This document shows positions 1-12,400 of a DNA stretch of 64,000 nucleotides, piece after piece. Below the pieces are notes generated by a model. It saw only the letters and a program-made list of their open reading frames with translations. It had not been told where the DNA came from and searched no databases. The DNA is taken from the NCBI GenBank assembly GCA_021397845.1, contig CM038044.1:43448354-43512353 (forward strand). Direction: 5' to 3'. Within the stretch, counting starts at the first letter, position 1. Each line of letters begins with the position of its first letter. The stretch comes from Areca catechu (lineage: Eukaryota > Streptophyta > Magnoliopsida > Arecales > Arecaceae). A program made the position numbers and the translations under genes.

Positions 1-620
1 ATTCTTGGATCTTAGTGACCATGGGATGTGGACTTGCACGAGAAGGTACTGGTTGTAAAATATTTCTCATGCGAATAACAGAAGTAGCCTAGACTGCCTA
101 GAAATATTAGGAAAAGAAACTCTTCTTTGGGGTTAAATTTTATGGAACTTCTCAATCTCTAAAGCTTTGTGCTAGGCTTTTCCTATAGAGTCAGATAAAT
201 ACAAGAAAATCTCTCTTTTCAAATCAGCCCTTAAATTGCTAATAAATTTAGATATCATTTTTCATGACTCTTCAGAGATATCACATCTCAACTGTAAGTC
301 CTCAAAATAAGTCATATAATCAGTGACACTAGTGTTCCCTTTCCTATACCATCGGTCTAATAACTAACTCTTATAGTAAATAGAAATATATTTCTTGCAA
401 AGTTTAAACTTCATCTTCTTCTAAAAGATTATGGATATGTGTCCTAACCGCTTCATTTTTATAAAGCAGATGCAAGATGCATCCGACATGTGGTACCACT
501 TAAAATAAGCTTTTAAATATTGTAACCGATCATAAAATGCCTCTGGATCTAATCTACCATCATAAGAAGTGAAATCAACCATAACTCCTTTTAGTGATCC
601 TCGAAATTCTCATATCTGAA
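1..620 (-). pseudogene. Broken gag of the Ty3/gypsy element
   Basis: Reading the complement of about 470-600 gives a stretch with the gag signature YDGRLDPEAF followed by a hydrophobic and aromatic run (LQYLKAYFKWYHMSDA). This is the start of the Retrotrans_gag domain of plant gypsy elements. Further left the frame continues with a recognisable YRKGNTSVTDYM-like segment near 300-360. Stops and frameshifts interrupt it, so no product is expected. Gag forms the virus-like particle of the element. The family is clear from the signature, but the exact limits are not. Confidence 0.6.
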
Positions 621-2446
621 TGAATACGATCTAAATTGTTGACTTTGGTCTAAGGTGCCTAGGACATCGTGCATGTCTTGCAGGCTACCCAGGATATCTA
701 GCCATGAAAATTGGTGGCTCTACTTCTCTTTCCCGTTCATACTTACCACCCCTAACTTCCGTCAATAAAACTCTATGATAAAGAAAATCCTCAAAAACAT
801 TTATGTAATGGTGTGTAATTTAAGGGATTGTGTAAATTGGGATGACTGAAAGAACTGACTGGTATACCTTGACATAATTCTAATTTCTAGTAGATTTAAA
901 GGTCTGAGATGGTGACTAATGAATAGGTTGACTACTAGGAAGGTAATCTTCTAATAGTTGTTTATCCAATCTTGACTCTCTTAGGAACAGTTGGCGTTCT
1001 AGCTATTGACCTATAAGATTAGCTAGGTCTATGCAGTTATTAATTTGATTAGCATGAAGCTCACTTATCTTAGTACAAAGTTGGTCTAATGACTGGTATA
1101 TATAATTTAAGATCTCTCGGAATGTCACTTAGATACTTTTAACAAATTTAAGTTCTTTTTCCATACGGTATGTGTATCTTTCCGGTTGCCAATAGTCATG
1201 GTAAAAAAACAGGATTGAATCTTAGACAAAAGACTATAATCACTAAGAATTTTAGCTACGATACTCATAATAAAATTGTAGAGTCGAATACAATGTCAAT
1301 ACATTTGGTGCGTGCAATAGCAAAAATGTATGGATGAAATATGATAAGGTAAAGGCATAATCAATGATAGAAATTATCCAATAATTTAAAAAACCTGAAT
1401 TTCAATGAAGAAATCATACCTTTTACGAGACAAGCTTGAAATCCTCCAAGCAATTGTTTGCATGCCGAAGATAAGATAAAAAATTCTAAAGTTTTTTTTA
1501 TTTTTTATCGAGTCTATGGACCGGGTCTACAGTGGACCAAGTTTGTGGACTAGGTCTATGGACCGAAGCTATGGACAGCGCATTCTATAGACTGCGCTTA
1601 TGGACCATGATAAAACGAAGGGCGCCTAGTCATTCTTCTTTTGGCCTTTCGTCCCTTCCGATGAGGGTCTTGGTGTCTGGCAACGAGGGAAGCGGCGATG
1701 GCAATGGCAAAGGCCAACGGCAGATCAGCATGGTAATGGCGAAGGCCAACGGCAGATCAGCAATGGCGACAAAGCGATGACAGTGATGGCGGTGGAGACA
1801 AAGGGGAGAAGAGGTTGCGAGAGGCGCTCTCTCTCATCCTCTGTTTTCACTGAGCTCTCGGCTCATCTTGCCACCGAGAAAAATAGAGAAGTACCTGATC
1901 GCTCACTGCATCCATCGCTCTTATATTGAGATTGGTGACCAACGACCTAAAGATGGCGTCTGATGAAGAATCAAAGGAAACAAAACCCTAATCGAACCTC
2001 ATTGGACCTATCAAGGATTGGTGAAGAATTGGATGGAACAGAACCTCATCGGAGGCGACGAAACAAGCCCTATTTGAAAACCTTGTCAGAATGAACCCAA
2101 TCAAAAAACCACCTCCGGCCGATGAGAGGTGCATCTGCCCTTCGTGGATACGAGACCAGTGACCGATGACTCGAGGATGACGTTCAGCAAAGAATCAACT
2201 GGAATAGGACAACGGTGATGGCAATGGAGACAAAGGGAAGCAAGGGTCGCCGAAGAGGGCAAGGGAAAAAACCCTACTTGCCCCCTTCTCATCCCCTTCT
2301 CCTTGGATTACCTAGGGTTTCGTTCCAACTATTAAGATTTTGGTAGCAGTAGATTGGGATGGACGGAGAGGGGCTAACAAAAGAGCAAACAGCTCTCTAT
2401 GATCACTAGATCCGAGTGTGGGGAATCAATGCAGAAAAGAGGTTAA

Positions 2447-2466
2447 GCAAGGCTCTAATATCAAAT
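2447..2466 (-). other. Primer-binding site, decayed
   Basis: Directly inside the LTR on the minus strand is TTTGATATTAGAGCC, which resembles TTGGTATCAGAGC, the plant initiator-methionine tRNA complement. The differences are mostly transitions. It fixes the element orientation as minus. Confidence 0.65.
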
Positions 2467-2718
2467 TGATGGGGAACACGAACGAAACAAAAGAAAAATA
2501 AATTCAAAGGAAAAATCAAACAACTTATAAGTTCAATTTGATCATTCAAGTTTGTCTTTCTCCATACAACTGGAACCCTTAAATACAGTAACAAACCATA
2601 ACCTAATAAAATTCAAATTATTGAGTCCTAATGAAGATAATAATAAAATAAAGAGAATCCTAAATAAACCCTCCTTCTAGAATAGAATTACGGTTAGGAT
2701 TTTTCAAAGCGCACAACA
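2467..2718 (-). repeat. 5' LTR of the left-edge Ty3 element
   Basis: On the minus strand the block begins TGTTGTGCGC at 2718 and ends CCCATCA at 2467, followed at once by the primer-binding site. The host flank on the right is tttcc (2719-2723). The partner LTR is outside the window, so the target duplication cannot be checked. From 2719 to 3043 the intron continues without any exon that I can see. Confidence 0.6.
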
Positions 2719-3043
2719 TTTCCTTTTAAAATAGGTACAAATTTTCTGATTTCCATCAATATGTCAGCACTATTAACTTGTCATGCTCTTTTACAAAAGC
2801 TAATTATTTAGTAATTACCTAATGCATAGAGAAAAAGCTACCACAAGATCTAACGTTTTGTATTTAAAAATTTTAGCATGTTGGAGATCATGATGAATGG
2901 TGTGGATCACATGCTAGATGTGCCACCAGTCTTATATCTCTATGTATATCTATATCTTTGTACATATTAATGTGTGCAAGTTTGCATCCTCTGAAACTTT
3001 ATCATGACATTAACTGAAAAGTCCAGAATATATGTAAACTTAC

Positions 3044-3404
3044 CTTCAGCCAGTTAGGAAATCCAAAGGAAGCTCTTGTACGAAGCTTAGATATCTGTCC
3101 ATCATCCTCGACAACGGAATGAGCTTTGCATGTAATTCCAAATATAGCTTTGTCCTTCTTGCATTTGTTAGTTATTCTCAGAATGGATGTGTCTTGGTTT
3201 TGTAGGATTATGTTGTAAGTGTTAAAAACAGTTTCTGGAATATACTGAAATTCTTCAAGCAAAAACTTGACTCTCTCATTTGAAGCAATTATATCTCCAA
3301 ACTCTTTCCTCCTTGTCAATTCATCTACACGTGCAATATCAACATTTAATATGCACCTGACTGGTTTGTGATCACTATCTGTCACATCCATGCAAGAATC
3401 ATAC
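3044..3404 (-). CDS. FRA3: FRA3-like exon 10 (SDHKPV block and C-terminal domain start)
   Basis: The acceptor ttatcag|GTATGA gives [17 protein letters not shown], with the final catalytic motif. A C-terminal beta-domain of the family follows ([17 protein letters not shown], then [11 protein letters not shown]). The donor AAG|gtaagt at 3044/3043 shows that the gene goes on, but no next exon is visible between 1 and 3043. Confidence 0.92.
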
Positions 3405-6400
3405 CTGATAAAGCATAGGCGTTAGTTCAAGTTCTTGTAGTAGTGTTTCAATATACATCTCTACCAACACAACTTACAGGGAGATTGAAGAAATCACAGG
3501 ACTTTCTAGTGAGCATTGAGCCCCTGAAACAGAACGACTGTCACGATATAGTATTCTGTCACACCAGGCAGGAATGCGTTTATTCTCACTGCAATCATAT
3601 GCTACAAAACAATCATGATGCTTTAGCTTCAATTTTGTTAAACAAATACTGGGAAAAAAAAGAATATTTATGACAGCAGCATTATCGTACGCACAGATGG
3701 TTCATAATTGTCTAGGATTAGCGACTCAATAGAAGCCTTACATCATTAATATATGTGCATCTGATCTTTCATTCAAGTAGTAAACTAATACATGCTCAAT
3801 CCATAAATTTCATACATGTTAATTGTATCTCTTTTAATACCTGATAGACCTGCTTGGAGTCTTTCAAATTTGTATGTTGGAGGGAATTTGATTTCTCCTT
3901 CACGCAACCCTTGAAAGACCCTACCTGCTCTCATTTCTGTTTGGAGCTGATCCCTTTCTCTAAGCCAGTCAAAACACCTTCGAGAAATTAAGTCCATTGT
4001 TTCATCATATGTGATACCCTGGAGCCGATAGTTGAAATCACCAAAAAATAAAACCATGTCTGCTTCTGATAGATCAGGTTTTCCATCACCTGGGGTCTGC
4101 CACAGCCAGATCATAGGTTTTCTTACAACCTTAAAATTACCCCAGAGAATACTAATCTGCAGATAAGAGTTACAATTCAACTGGATCATTTACATACATT
4201 TGATCGTCGAGGCAACTGAATAGCAGAAACACCAGCTGCATCAAAATGTTTGAAACTTTAAATGTCAAGATGTTAGATGAATCCAAAAATCTTGGAATTT
4301 TGGCATGTGGATGCATGCATGCCAATTTATGACAATATTGTATGGTCATGATTGATAAGTGACAAAACTGATTTAGAGTGTTCAATAAGCCAGGAAAAAT
4401 CCAAGAGAAGAACAGGTTCGGTACAAAACCTGCAGCAACATGGTTTGCAATGAAAGGGCGGTCAAAATTCATTGTTCGGAAAACATGATCAAAATCATCA
4501 TTACGCCGGTTAACTGCTTCCATATGTGCAGCAAAATGGCAATTCACAAAGCACATTTTCCTATCATAGATTCTCATCCTTAAACCTACAGCTCCCTGCA
4601 GAAAATCATTCATCAATATATCTTGTTATTTAATCAATGGCCTATTAAATAAACTAAGAAACTGGAAAAGGATTCTGTTCGAGCATGTCCAATTACCCAT
4701 GATATATCATATAGGATATAGAGTACCCAAGATTTTCTGAACAATCAAGTACAATGAGTACAGTATATCAACAAAAGATCCTGAGAGTTTCATCGGAAAA
4801 TCAACATTAAGTTTTACAACTTCCAACAAGCATAAGCAACTACCAATAGAAAAAAAAAAGAACAAATGGATAAATAGGATTTTTGCAACGATGTATCAGG
4901 AAAACTGAAAGCAAGTTAAAGCCATTAGTTTAACAAATGTAGGATAGATGAAACAAAGGATATGACAAGTCACGTGTAGAAGCTGAAGAACACATTAATG
5001 GATAAGAATAATATCAACTAACAACCAGAAGCACAATAACTTTCGGATGTGGTAAAGTAATTTGTCTTTAGACGATATGAGATATGACACAGAAGTTTAT
5101 GGTTGAACGATTTGTACTAGTAAATTATTTGTTTTACTGCATGACAAATAGGGTGCAGATCTAGTTTTTTTTTTTTAGTTGGAGTTGGGGGAGGGGAGGG
5201 GGGTGCAAGCATATTTCTCTTGTACCACGTCAATTGTTTTGCAGTTTTCTGCATTCCTAAATTAGATCAGAATGAAGAAACCGCAGTCTATTTATCTTTC
5301 TTTCTCTATTTAGAAAAGAATAAACTAATCTAGTCTCCTCCTTTTGTTAAATTTGATATGTATTTTGCCCCTTGTACTCCCATTGATTTGTTTACTTCTC
5401 ATCAACGTATGAATTTGTTGGTAATTATCTTGGCATTATGCTTCAAACGTGGAAGCATTTTCCAATCATGACACACAATCAACTCTGAGAAATTTTGCCC
5501 ATCCACCAGCATCCTACCTTACTTCCTAACTTGATTGCTCTTCACTTTGATTTCAATTCATCACTTGGTTCACAATATAATCCTGTGCACTGATTATAAC
5601 ATTTTAGGCATGGTCTCCAACCTGTAGGCTTTTTTTTTTTTTTTTTTTCCATTCCTTAAAAGAAATGATATTTCAAAAGATGGTTTCAGTATTTTTTTGA
5701 TATGTTTCAGCCCATGTTGAAGAAAAGCATTTGAGTGTGACAATAGAGTTTTTCATGCATTACCTATAGTTCATTCCAGAATTCTGCTTTAACTGGACAG
5801 AGGCAAATGAAAGAGAAATGCCAAACGAATGAGAATTATTAATAACTTACAACTAATAAAACTTTTGGATTCACACCAAAATTGGCCCAAGAAAAATGCA
5901 ATAAATAGCAGATTTCATAATTTTCTAGGAAAGCTCATCAAGCTACACCCAAGGTTATTTGTATCAGATGTTTCATGTTTAACCATGTATTCATAAGTGC
6001 TAGTTAGCAGTTTCATAAAAGATCTTCATCTTTCCCATTTATGTTTAATTATTTTAAAGTTGAAACTTTTATAACCCAAACCAATGTTCTCATTTAATGT
6101 AAATAACATCATCAAAAACTTAACTTGAACAATGATTATTCAAACCAAGGTTTTAAATCCAATGGAACAGGGCAATCCAGGTTTTTCCATTGGATGGGAC
6201 ACGCCGCCATACCGCCCCGTCTTGACACTTGAGATAAGAGGTGTTCTAAGACATCCCGATCAGGACACTTAGATGATCACAGGACAGTTATGTCCCAACA
6301 CATGGGATGGTATCCCATCCCAATGTCCCGTGGGACATTCCACCGAAACCTAAATCCTTGATTCAAACTATACATCATCAATCTTCTGAGGCCCCCTATA

Positions 6401-9400
6401 AATGTCGGAGCATACAACTAGGTCTTCAACACTGAAGAATACCCATTTCATATGCAGATGTTTCTCAGCATTCCTCAAGCTCTAGATTTATTAAATGAAC
6501 TATATTGTTGATCAAGGTAATAATTTGTGGTTCCCATAGTTAAAAACACAATTGGAAAGCATTTAGATAAAATATTGTTTGTTCATTTCGTTGAAAGACT
6601 TTCATTAATTGCCATAATATAATGGAGATCAGACACCAGAAACATACCTTTCAAAATAGTTAAATTCATTTTTTAGCAAATGGCTCACTTCAGTATCTTG
6701 GACTGGAATATTTCAGAATAATCTAAAACCTTCTAATATTCAAGCACTTGTCAGGATTTCCCTATTCAAAAGGCAATGCCACAAAACCTTAGAAGGTTTT
6801 GTTTAGACTAAGGATTCCTTTTGAACCTTTAGGTTCTCATTAGTTTCTTTCAGCCACGAGTACTATAATGGATTATGGACATGGGCGTCAATTGTTGCAA
6901 GGCACAAGAATGGTCTCTCACTTGAGCAACCATAGGATGCTTTGACCAATTATCACCAATAGGTTATCAACAATTTGTGAATAGGGGAGGATGTAGGAAC
7001 ACACAAGGCCCCTAGTTGATCTATAACTAAGAAATTTGCAAAACAATTCAGACGGAATTGATTAGAGTTTCAATGTTGTGATTCTCTCTCGATCTCTCTC
7101 TAAAACTTTAAAAGTTTTAGATATTAATGACTTTTAAAAGTTCAATTTGGATGACATATTAGTTGGCTTCATATGATCTAATGGCCAATTATTTTTCTGA
7201 ATAAATGACCTTGAGGATAAATTTGCAAGTATATCTTGATTAATTGAAATTCAGGCCATTAACTGACACATACAGTCATACTCGGAACTGGTTAGAGACA
7301 GGTTTAAGGTTGCAACAAACAAAACCATGTTTTTAGAGTCTAGCTGCTCTTTTCATACTTTGTAGTTTATGATATCCAAAAACAATAGATACAGCACATA
7401 TTCTTTTAATACAGATTAGTGTGTGTGCTCACTTATATTTCTTGAATGTTCACCCTTGAAACTTGTCACTTTTTAAATCCATTCCCTATTTTCTCATACT
7501 GGAAAAGAAAGAACTTAAATCAATATTCATGAACCAAACAACACTTCCATTCCTTTAGATTCCAAAGACAGCAAAAGAAAACAAAAGTTTCAAACACCAA
7601 CGAACAGGTTTAATAAATGAGTACCTTGTTGCCAATTGCACGTCCAAACCCACATGGGACTGCTGCAGTGTCAACATCCCCAATATATGGCTGAAGATCC
7701 TTTCTAGCCCTACGAAAAGTTATAAATGTATAAACAAATAAATCAAGAACAGAAAAGGATTAAAGGCACAAAGAACTGAAAGAAAAGCAATTAATTACAT
7801 CTGGATGCTCTAGAATATGCTTGCAAATGATATTATGGGAATAATATATGAAGTTCACATTTCATTTTATTGATAGATTTACCATACTGCAACAAGTAGT
7901 CCTGCCAGCTGCCTAGAACCAACACGCATGAAATAATTTGCTTCACCTAAAATCTTATCAATGGCATCCAACCACCACTGTCCATTTGCACTTCCCTCAA
8001 GTCCTACCTAAAACAAAAAACCATCAAAATAATAAATTTACAGAGAACAGGACTTGATTTCCACAAAACATTGGCGAATTATAGGTTATTTGAACCCAAA
8101 GGTTTCAAATACTTCCAGCAAACCAATCAAACCCTTCAATCTATAGCAAGGAAATATGGTCCCTAGTTTAAAATTTGAATATTATTCATGGAAATCAAAA
8201 ATCACACAGCCTAAGTTAGAAAAGGTGGTCTATCATTTCTTCCCACGTTGGGAAGATAACAAAACTTCAATATATCTATAAGAACATGCCTCCTGCTTTC
8301 CTTTTAACAATAATACTCCCATCCACAGTATAATCACCATACTCATACTCTCTTTCTTGATCTGACCTTATCTGACTGTCTCTGTCTCTCTCTTCCTATC
8401 TGCTTTTTCTCTCCTCTGCCATTTTTTCTTTCATTACTGCTCCTCGTTAGTATAAGAAAATGTTTAAAAGCAGATGCATTTATATTTCTATGTGCAATGC
8501 ATGCGCTCGCATGCTGGCTAGTGCATATGTTGTGGGTGCACGTGTATTCACCATGTGTGTGCATGCTTGTATGCATGGTAACATCTGTAGGTAGATGCAT
8601 GGGTGCTTGTGCAGTTGCATGCATGTGCACATGCTTGTGTGCATGCTGTATGTAAAAAGACATACCAGAACATCCAAGTGAATAATCCATATCTTTTATC
8701 ATCAAGCTTTACCTATACTGAAATACAACTGGAACAAAATTCAAGTTGTTCAGATAGTTACTTACAACCAATTCACACTTATTTTTCATTCTAATATTGA
8801 AATATTATCAATAACTTCATGTAATGAACAAATGATACATCGATGATAAGTCCTCAAAGCATATAATACTTTTGGTTATGGACACCATGAATGTTTTAGG
8901 ATCATGATGAATGATGTGGATCATTGGTTTGGATGTCCCATCACATAATCTAAATTTAGGGTATAATTTAATTGTCTTTGCCTTGTGATCAAGAAAGAAT
9001 TTAAATCATCCCACCCTACCGACACAGAGGAATATTATCCACTTATAGTTGGATGTCCTGGATTCAATACAGAGGAAAGAAAGACACCTCTCTCTCTCTC
9101 TCTCTCAATCTCTAGGACCCTCCCCCCTAACCCCCTCCCCAACTTGATTTAGGTAGATCCCCAAAATACTGTTTTTGCACATTGGTTTAGCCTTCCATTT
9201 ATTCATTGTAGCTTTTATGTATCAAAAAGCACAACACTGTATACCACCAATGTGTGCAAAATGTTGAGACATGACCATGTTGAGTTTTTTTCTAATGGAG
9301 TAAGTTACAAACATAGAAAAAGCATGGTAAGGATAGAAGGCTTAAGAAATCATGACAAGATATCAGCTAACATGAAGAATAATGAAACCATCAAGATCGT

Positions 9401-12400
9401 TTTGGTTAAGGAATGAAAATTTTTAAATTTAAAATATTCATGCAAGATGAAAAGAGCAAAGTTGGGGGATGCAATGCATGGTAAACTCTGAGAAATACAT
9501 CGAATTGAAATAATATTCAAATGGACTTCTTATACAAAGACTTGGTAGCAAATATTTAATATAATATTATCCTCCACCAGCAAACCTTAATGCAACACTT
9601 TAGTTTGGCGTCTTGCATGTAATAATGCATTGACGGGCTTATGAAATTGATGTACTTCAAAAGCAAAAAGAACTAACACACAAATCATTCTAATTTTAGC
9701 TGAATAAACCTATAGTTTGTATCTGCATACACATCTTAGGAGATAAGAAGGATTTAAATTCTGAAGTATTTATTGTCAATGACATGTGCATGAAACAGCA
9801 ATTGAAGATTTATAGATAACTTATGAAGGGCTTGGAGTTCCCAATAGCAATATATCTTCACTAATTGCCTGTTAAAATTTCTTATAAATCCCATATTCAA
9901 GAAGTGGCCCACTGGCGCAGGCCACTTAGAGAAATATGCTTGGCTAATGAGATAAGAGAAGCATGAACTTTAAAAGGAAGATATTGAGAATAAAAACTTA
10001 CAAAAGACTAGATCAAGACAGATATAGGGTGTAAATTTCATTAAGAACAAGTGTGCAATTCAAGAATGCTAATAATTCAAGAGGAAGATATTCACTAAAG
10101 AAAATATAGTGTAATATATAAAAGAATGAAAAAGATATGTAAGGATGCCTATAGACTGGAAAGGAATAAAATATAGAAAATAGAAATATATCTTTTAAGA
10201 GTTGGAAAAAATGCACATGGGCATTATATGAGCCAGGCAAATAATAAATCTGCTGCGCATGTATGTAAAACAACAAATGTAGAGAACAATGGTGTAAAAA
10301 CCATTTGAGATGGCTCAGGTGCTCGCAGCATCAGGTGCTTGCAGCATAAGCCTACACACACACATACACACAAACACACACACATATACATACATGTTAA
10401 AAAAAAAAGAAACAAAAATGAGCACCAACAATTTAGAGACAAAATCTTGCAGCAATCTTACAGTTTCTTTTGCCACAGCCATAGCAAGAAAACCAGCACC
10501 CATTTCCACCTCTTGCAATCCAACCACCACAACTCCAACCTCGGATGGTGCGCCACCTAGCCAAGATATAAGCGAATCGCCAGATGCTTTTTCTTGCCCA
10601 ACATTCCAAGTGCCCACAAAAATTTTAAGATTTTCCATTTTCGTATATAATGACTCTTTATGGGTTAACACTGATCGCAAGATATTGTCAAGAGGTCCTG
10701 GAGATGTCAGGTTCCATCCACGAATACCACCATGATTAGCCAATGTAAAGATATAAGAACCTCCAGCAACCATCTTTATTAGCGGGCTACTATGGGCTAT
10801 CCATTGTCCAAGCAAACATCCATTGAGATCCATCACCTGGACAGTGCCATCTACATAGCCCACCCACAATCGCAACCCAAAGGTACAAAGACACTGAACT
10901 GAAGAAGAGTGATGCTGAACTTCTTGTAACCTATGGCCATCTCCATCCCACTGCACAAGCAAGCCATTTGCACATCCAGTCCAAATCATTCCATCCACTG
11001 TTATTGTCAATGCTTCTGTTCTTCGATTATCATCTCCAAATGCTCCCCTGACTGCAACTCTTCGAACAGCATCAGCTGCTCCTATCAAGGCATTACATGA
11101 ACGCTGGAAAAAGCTAACAGGACCTCGTTGTTTTTCCTTCTTTGAAATAGCAACGAAATTCATCTTAATCTCATGCTCTTCATATGGATCATGGACTGAC
11201 AGCATATCAAACCGAGTCTCAACCTGACCATCTATGTTGAAAACTTTCAGAAGTTCCTTTGTATGAGAATCCCTGTGATATCAACCGGTGAAGGGAGTTA
11301 CTGCCTATATAAAATAACCACACTGATCCAGTGCCACAAGATGAAGATAAATTGCATACTGTAAGATGCTAGTCTTAAGTAATTATTAAAAAGAGAAGTT
11401 CATGAAGTTATACCACAGGGCAAAAGAGAGGTAACCACCACTCCATACTTTTGACCTAGAATTATCAGATAACAGATATCTGACATCTATGTTAGGCAAT
11501 ATACACACCCCTCCAACAGTCACCAGGCTTCTAAGATCAGCATAGGACCTCTCAACTGAGGAAGCGGCTGCATGCCTTTCTTCTATTGTTAGAGAGAGGG
11601 ATTTTTCAATGGCCTCCCAAGACCAGGCTCTTATGACTCCACCTTCAGAACCAGACCACAATTCCCCTGGAATTTACAAAAGTATGGAGCAACAGCATGA
11701 AATGAATTAGATTGACGTGTACTACTAATTTTAAACCTTTGAAGCCACATAAGACACAAATGAACCCATACTTTGGAGAAAAATAACTACCAAAAAGACG
11801 TGATTAAAAAAACACTTAATGAAGTATAATAATGCAAATATACAAGAAATTTAAGAATCAAGTATGAGCTAGATAACAGAAAACTATGCATTAGAAAAAA
11901 TTTAGTCATTGCTAATATTGCTAAAGTGATCCATGTATCAGGGCAAAAGTGTTGAACATGAAGATAATAAGAATACGGAAAACAAGTCTTGCTTTTGGAA
12001 AAAATAGGTCATATTTAAGCAACTATAAATAATGGTTTAAAGCCTTAGGCCAAGATATATAGCTGCAATTCCAACAATTGCTATGCATAAAAATGGTCAG
12101 GACCAAAGAATGCGGAAGCATCATGAACCACCTGGTTCAAGGCTTAGCAGGCTATGCCAGCAACGGACTGAAATGGTTTCAGCAATTGAAACGAGAAACC
12201 AACAAAGGGGAGGGAGAGGGAGAAGGAAAGAGAGAACAAGAGAAGGGGGGAGGAAGGGAGATGGAGAGAGAGAGAGAGAGGGTCGTCGGAGGGCTATGGA
12301 GGGATGGAGGAGGCGCTCTGCCCTCCATCCAATCAAAAGAGGGATTGTCCGCTCACTTCTTTTTTAGTTTGCAAATTTTAAGTGAAGTCAACAACAAGGT

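Larger units (their letters stand above)
1..2466 (-). mobile_element. Ty3/gypsy-type LTR retrotransposon, 5' internal part (runs off the left edge)
   Basis: On the minus strand this follows a 252-bp LTR and a decayed initiator-Met-type primer-binding site, then a non-coding leader, then a broken gag. The rest of the element (protease, RT, 3' LTR) would lie left of position 1. It sits in the intron after exon 10 of the host phosphatase gene, in the same orientation as the gene. The leader (about 1495-2445) has short internal repeats: a 'tatggacc' motif around 1510-1610, and an imperfect unit of about 33 bp repeated near 1690-1765. No intact reading frame survives. Confidence 0.72.
8008..10461 (-). 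other. Intron 3 of the FRA3-like gene
   Basis: About 2.45 kb. It contains an alternating purine-pyrimidine tract rich in TGCA and GTGC (8480-8660), a (CT)n run near 9090-9106 and a (CA)n run near 10352-10393. A phrase 'gatcatgatgaatg.tgtggatca' near 8900 is shared with 2886-2910, suggesting an old dispersed repeat. No gene seen. Confidence 0.75.

Noticed and set aside
8343..8794. Several H-, M- and C-rich open frames on both strands
   Set aside because: Low-complexity TGCA and GTGC tract inside intron 3.
2886..8935. Shared phrase 'gatcatgatgaatg.tgtggatca' at 2886 and about 8900
   Set aside because: Too short (about 25 bases) to define an element; noted only as a possible old dispersed repeat.
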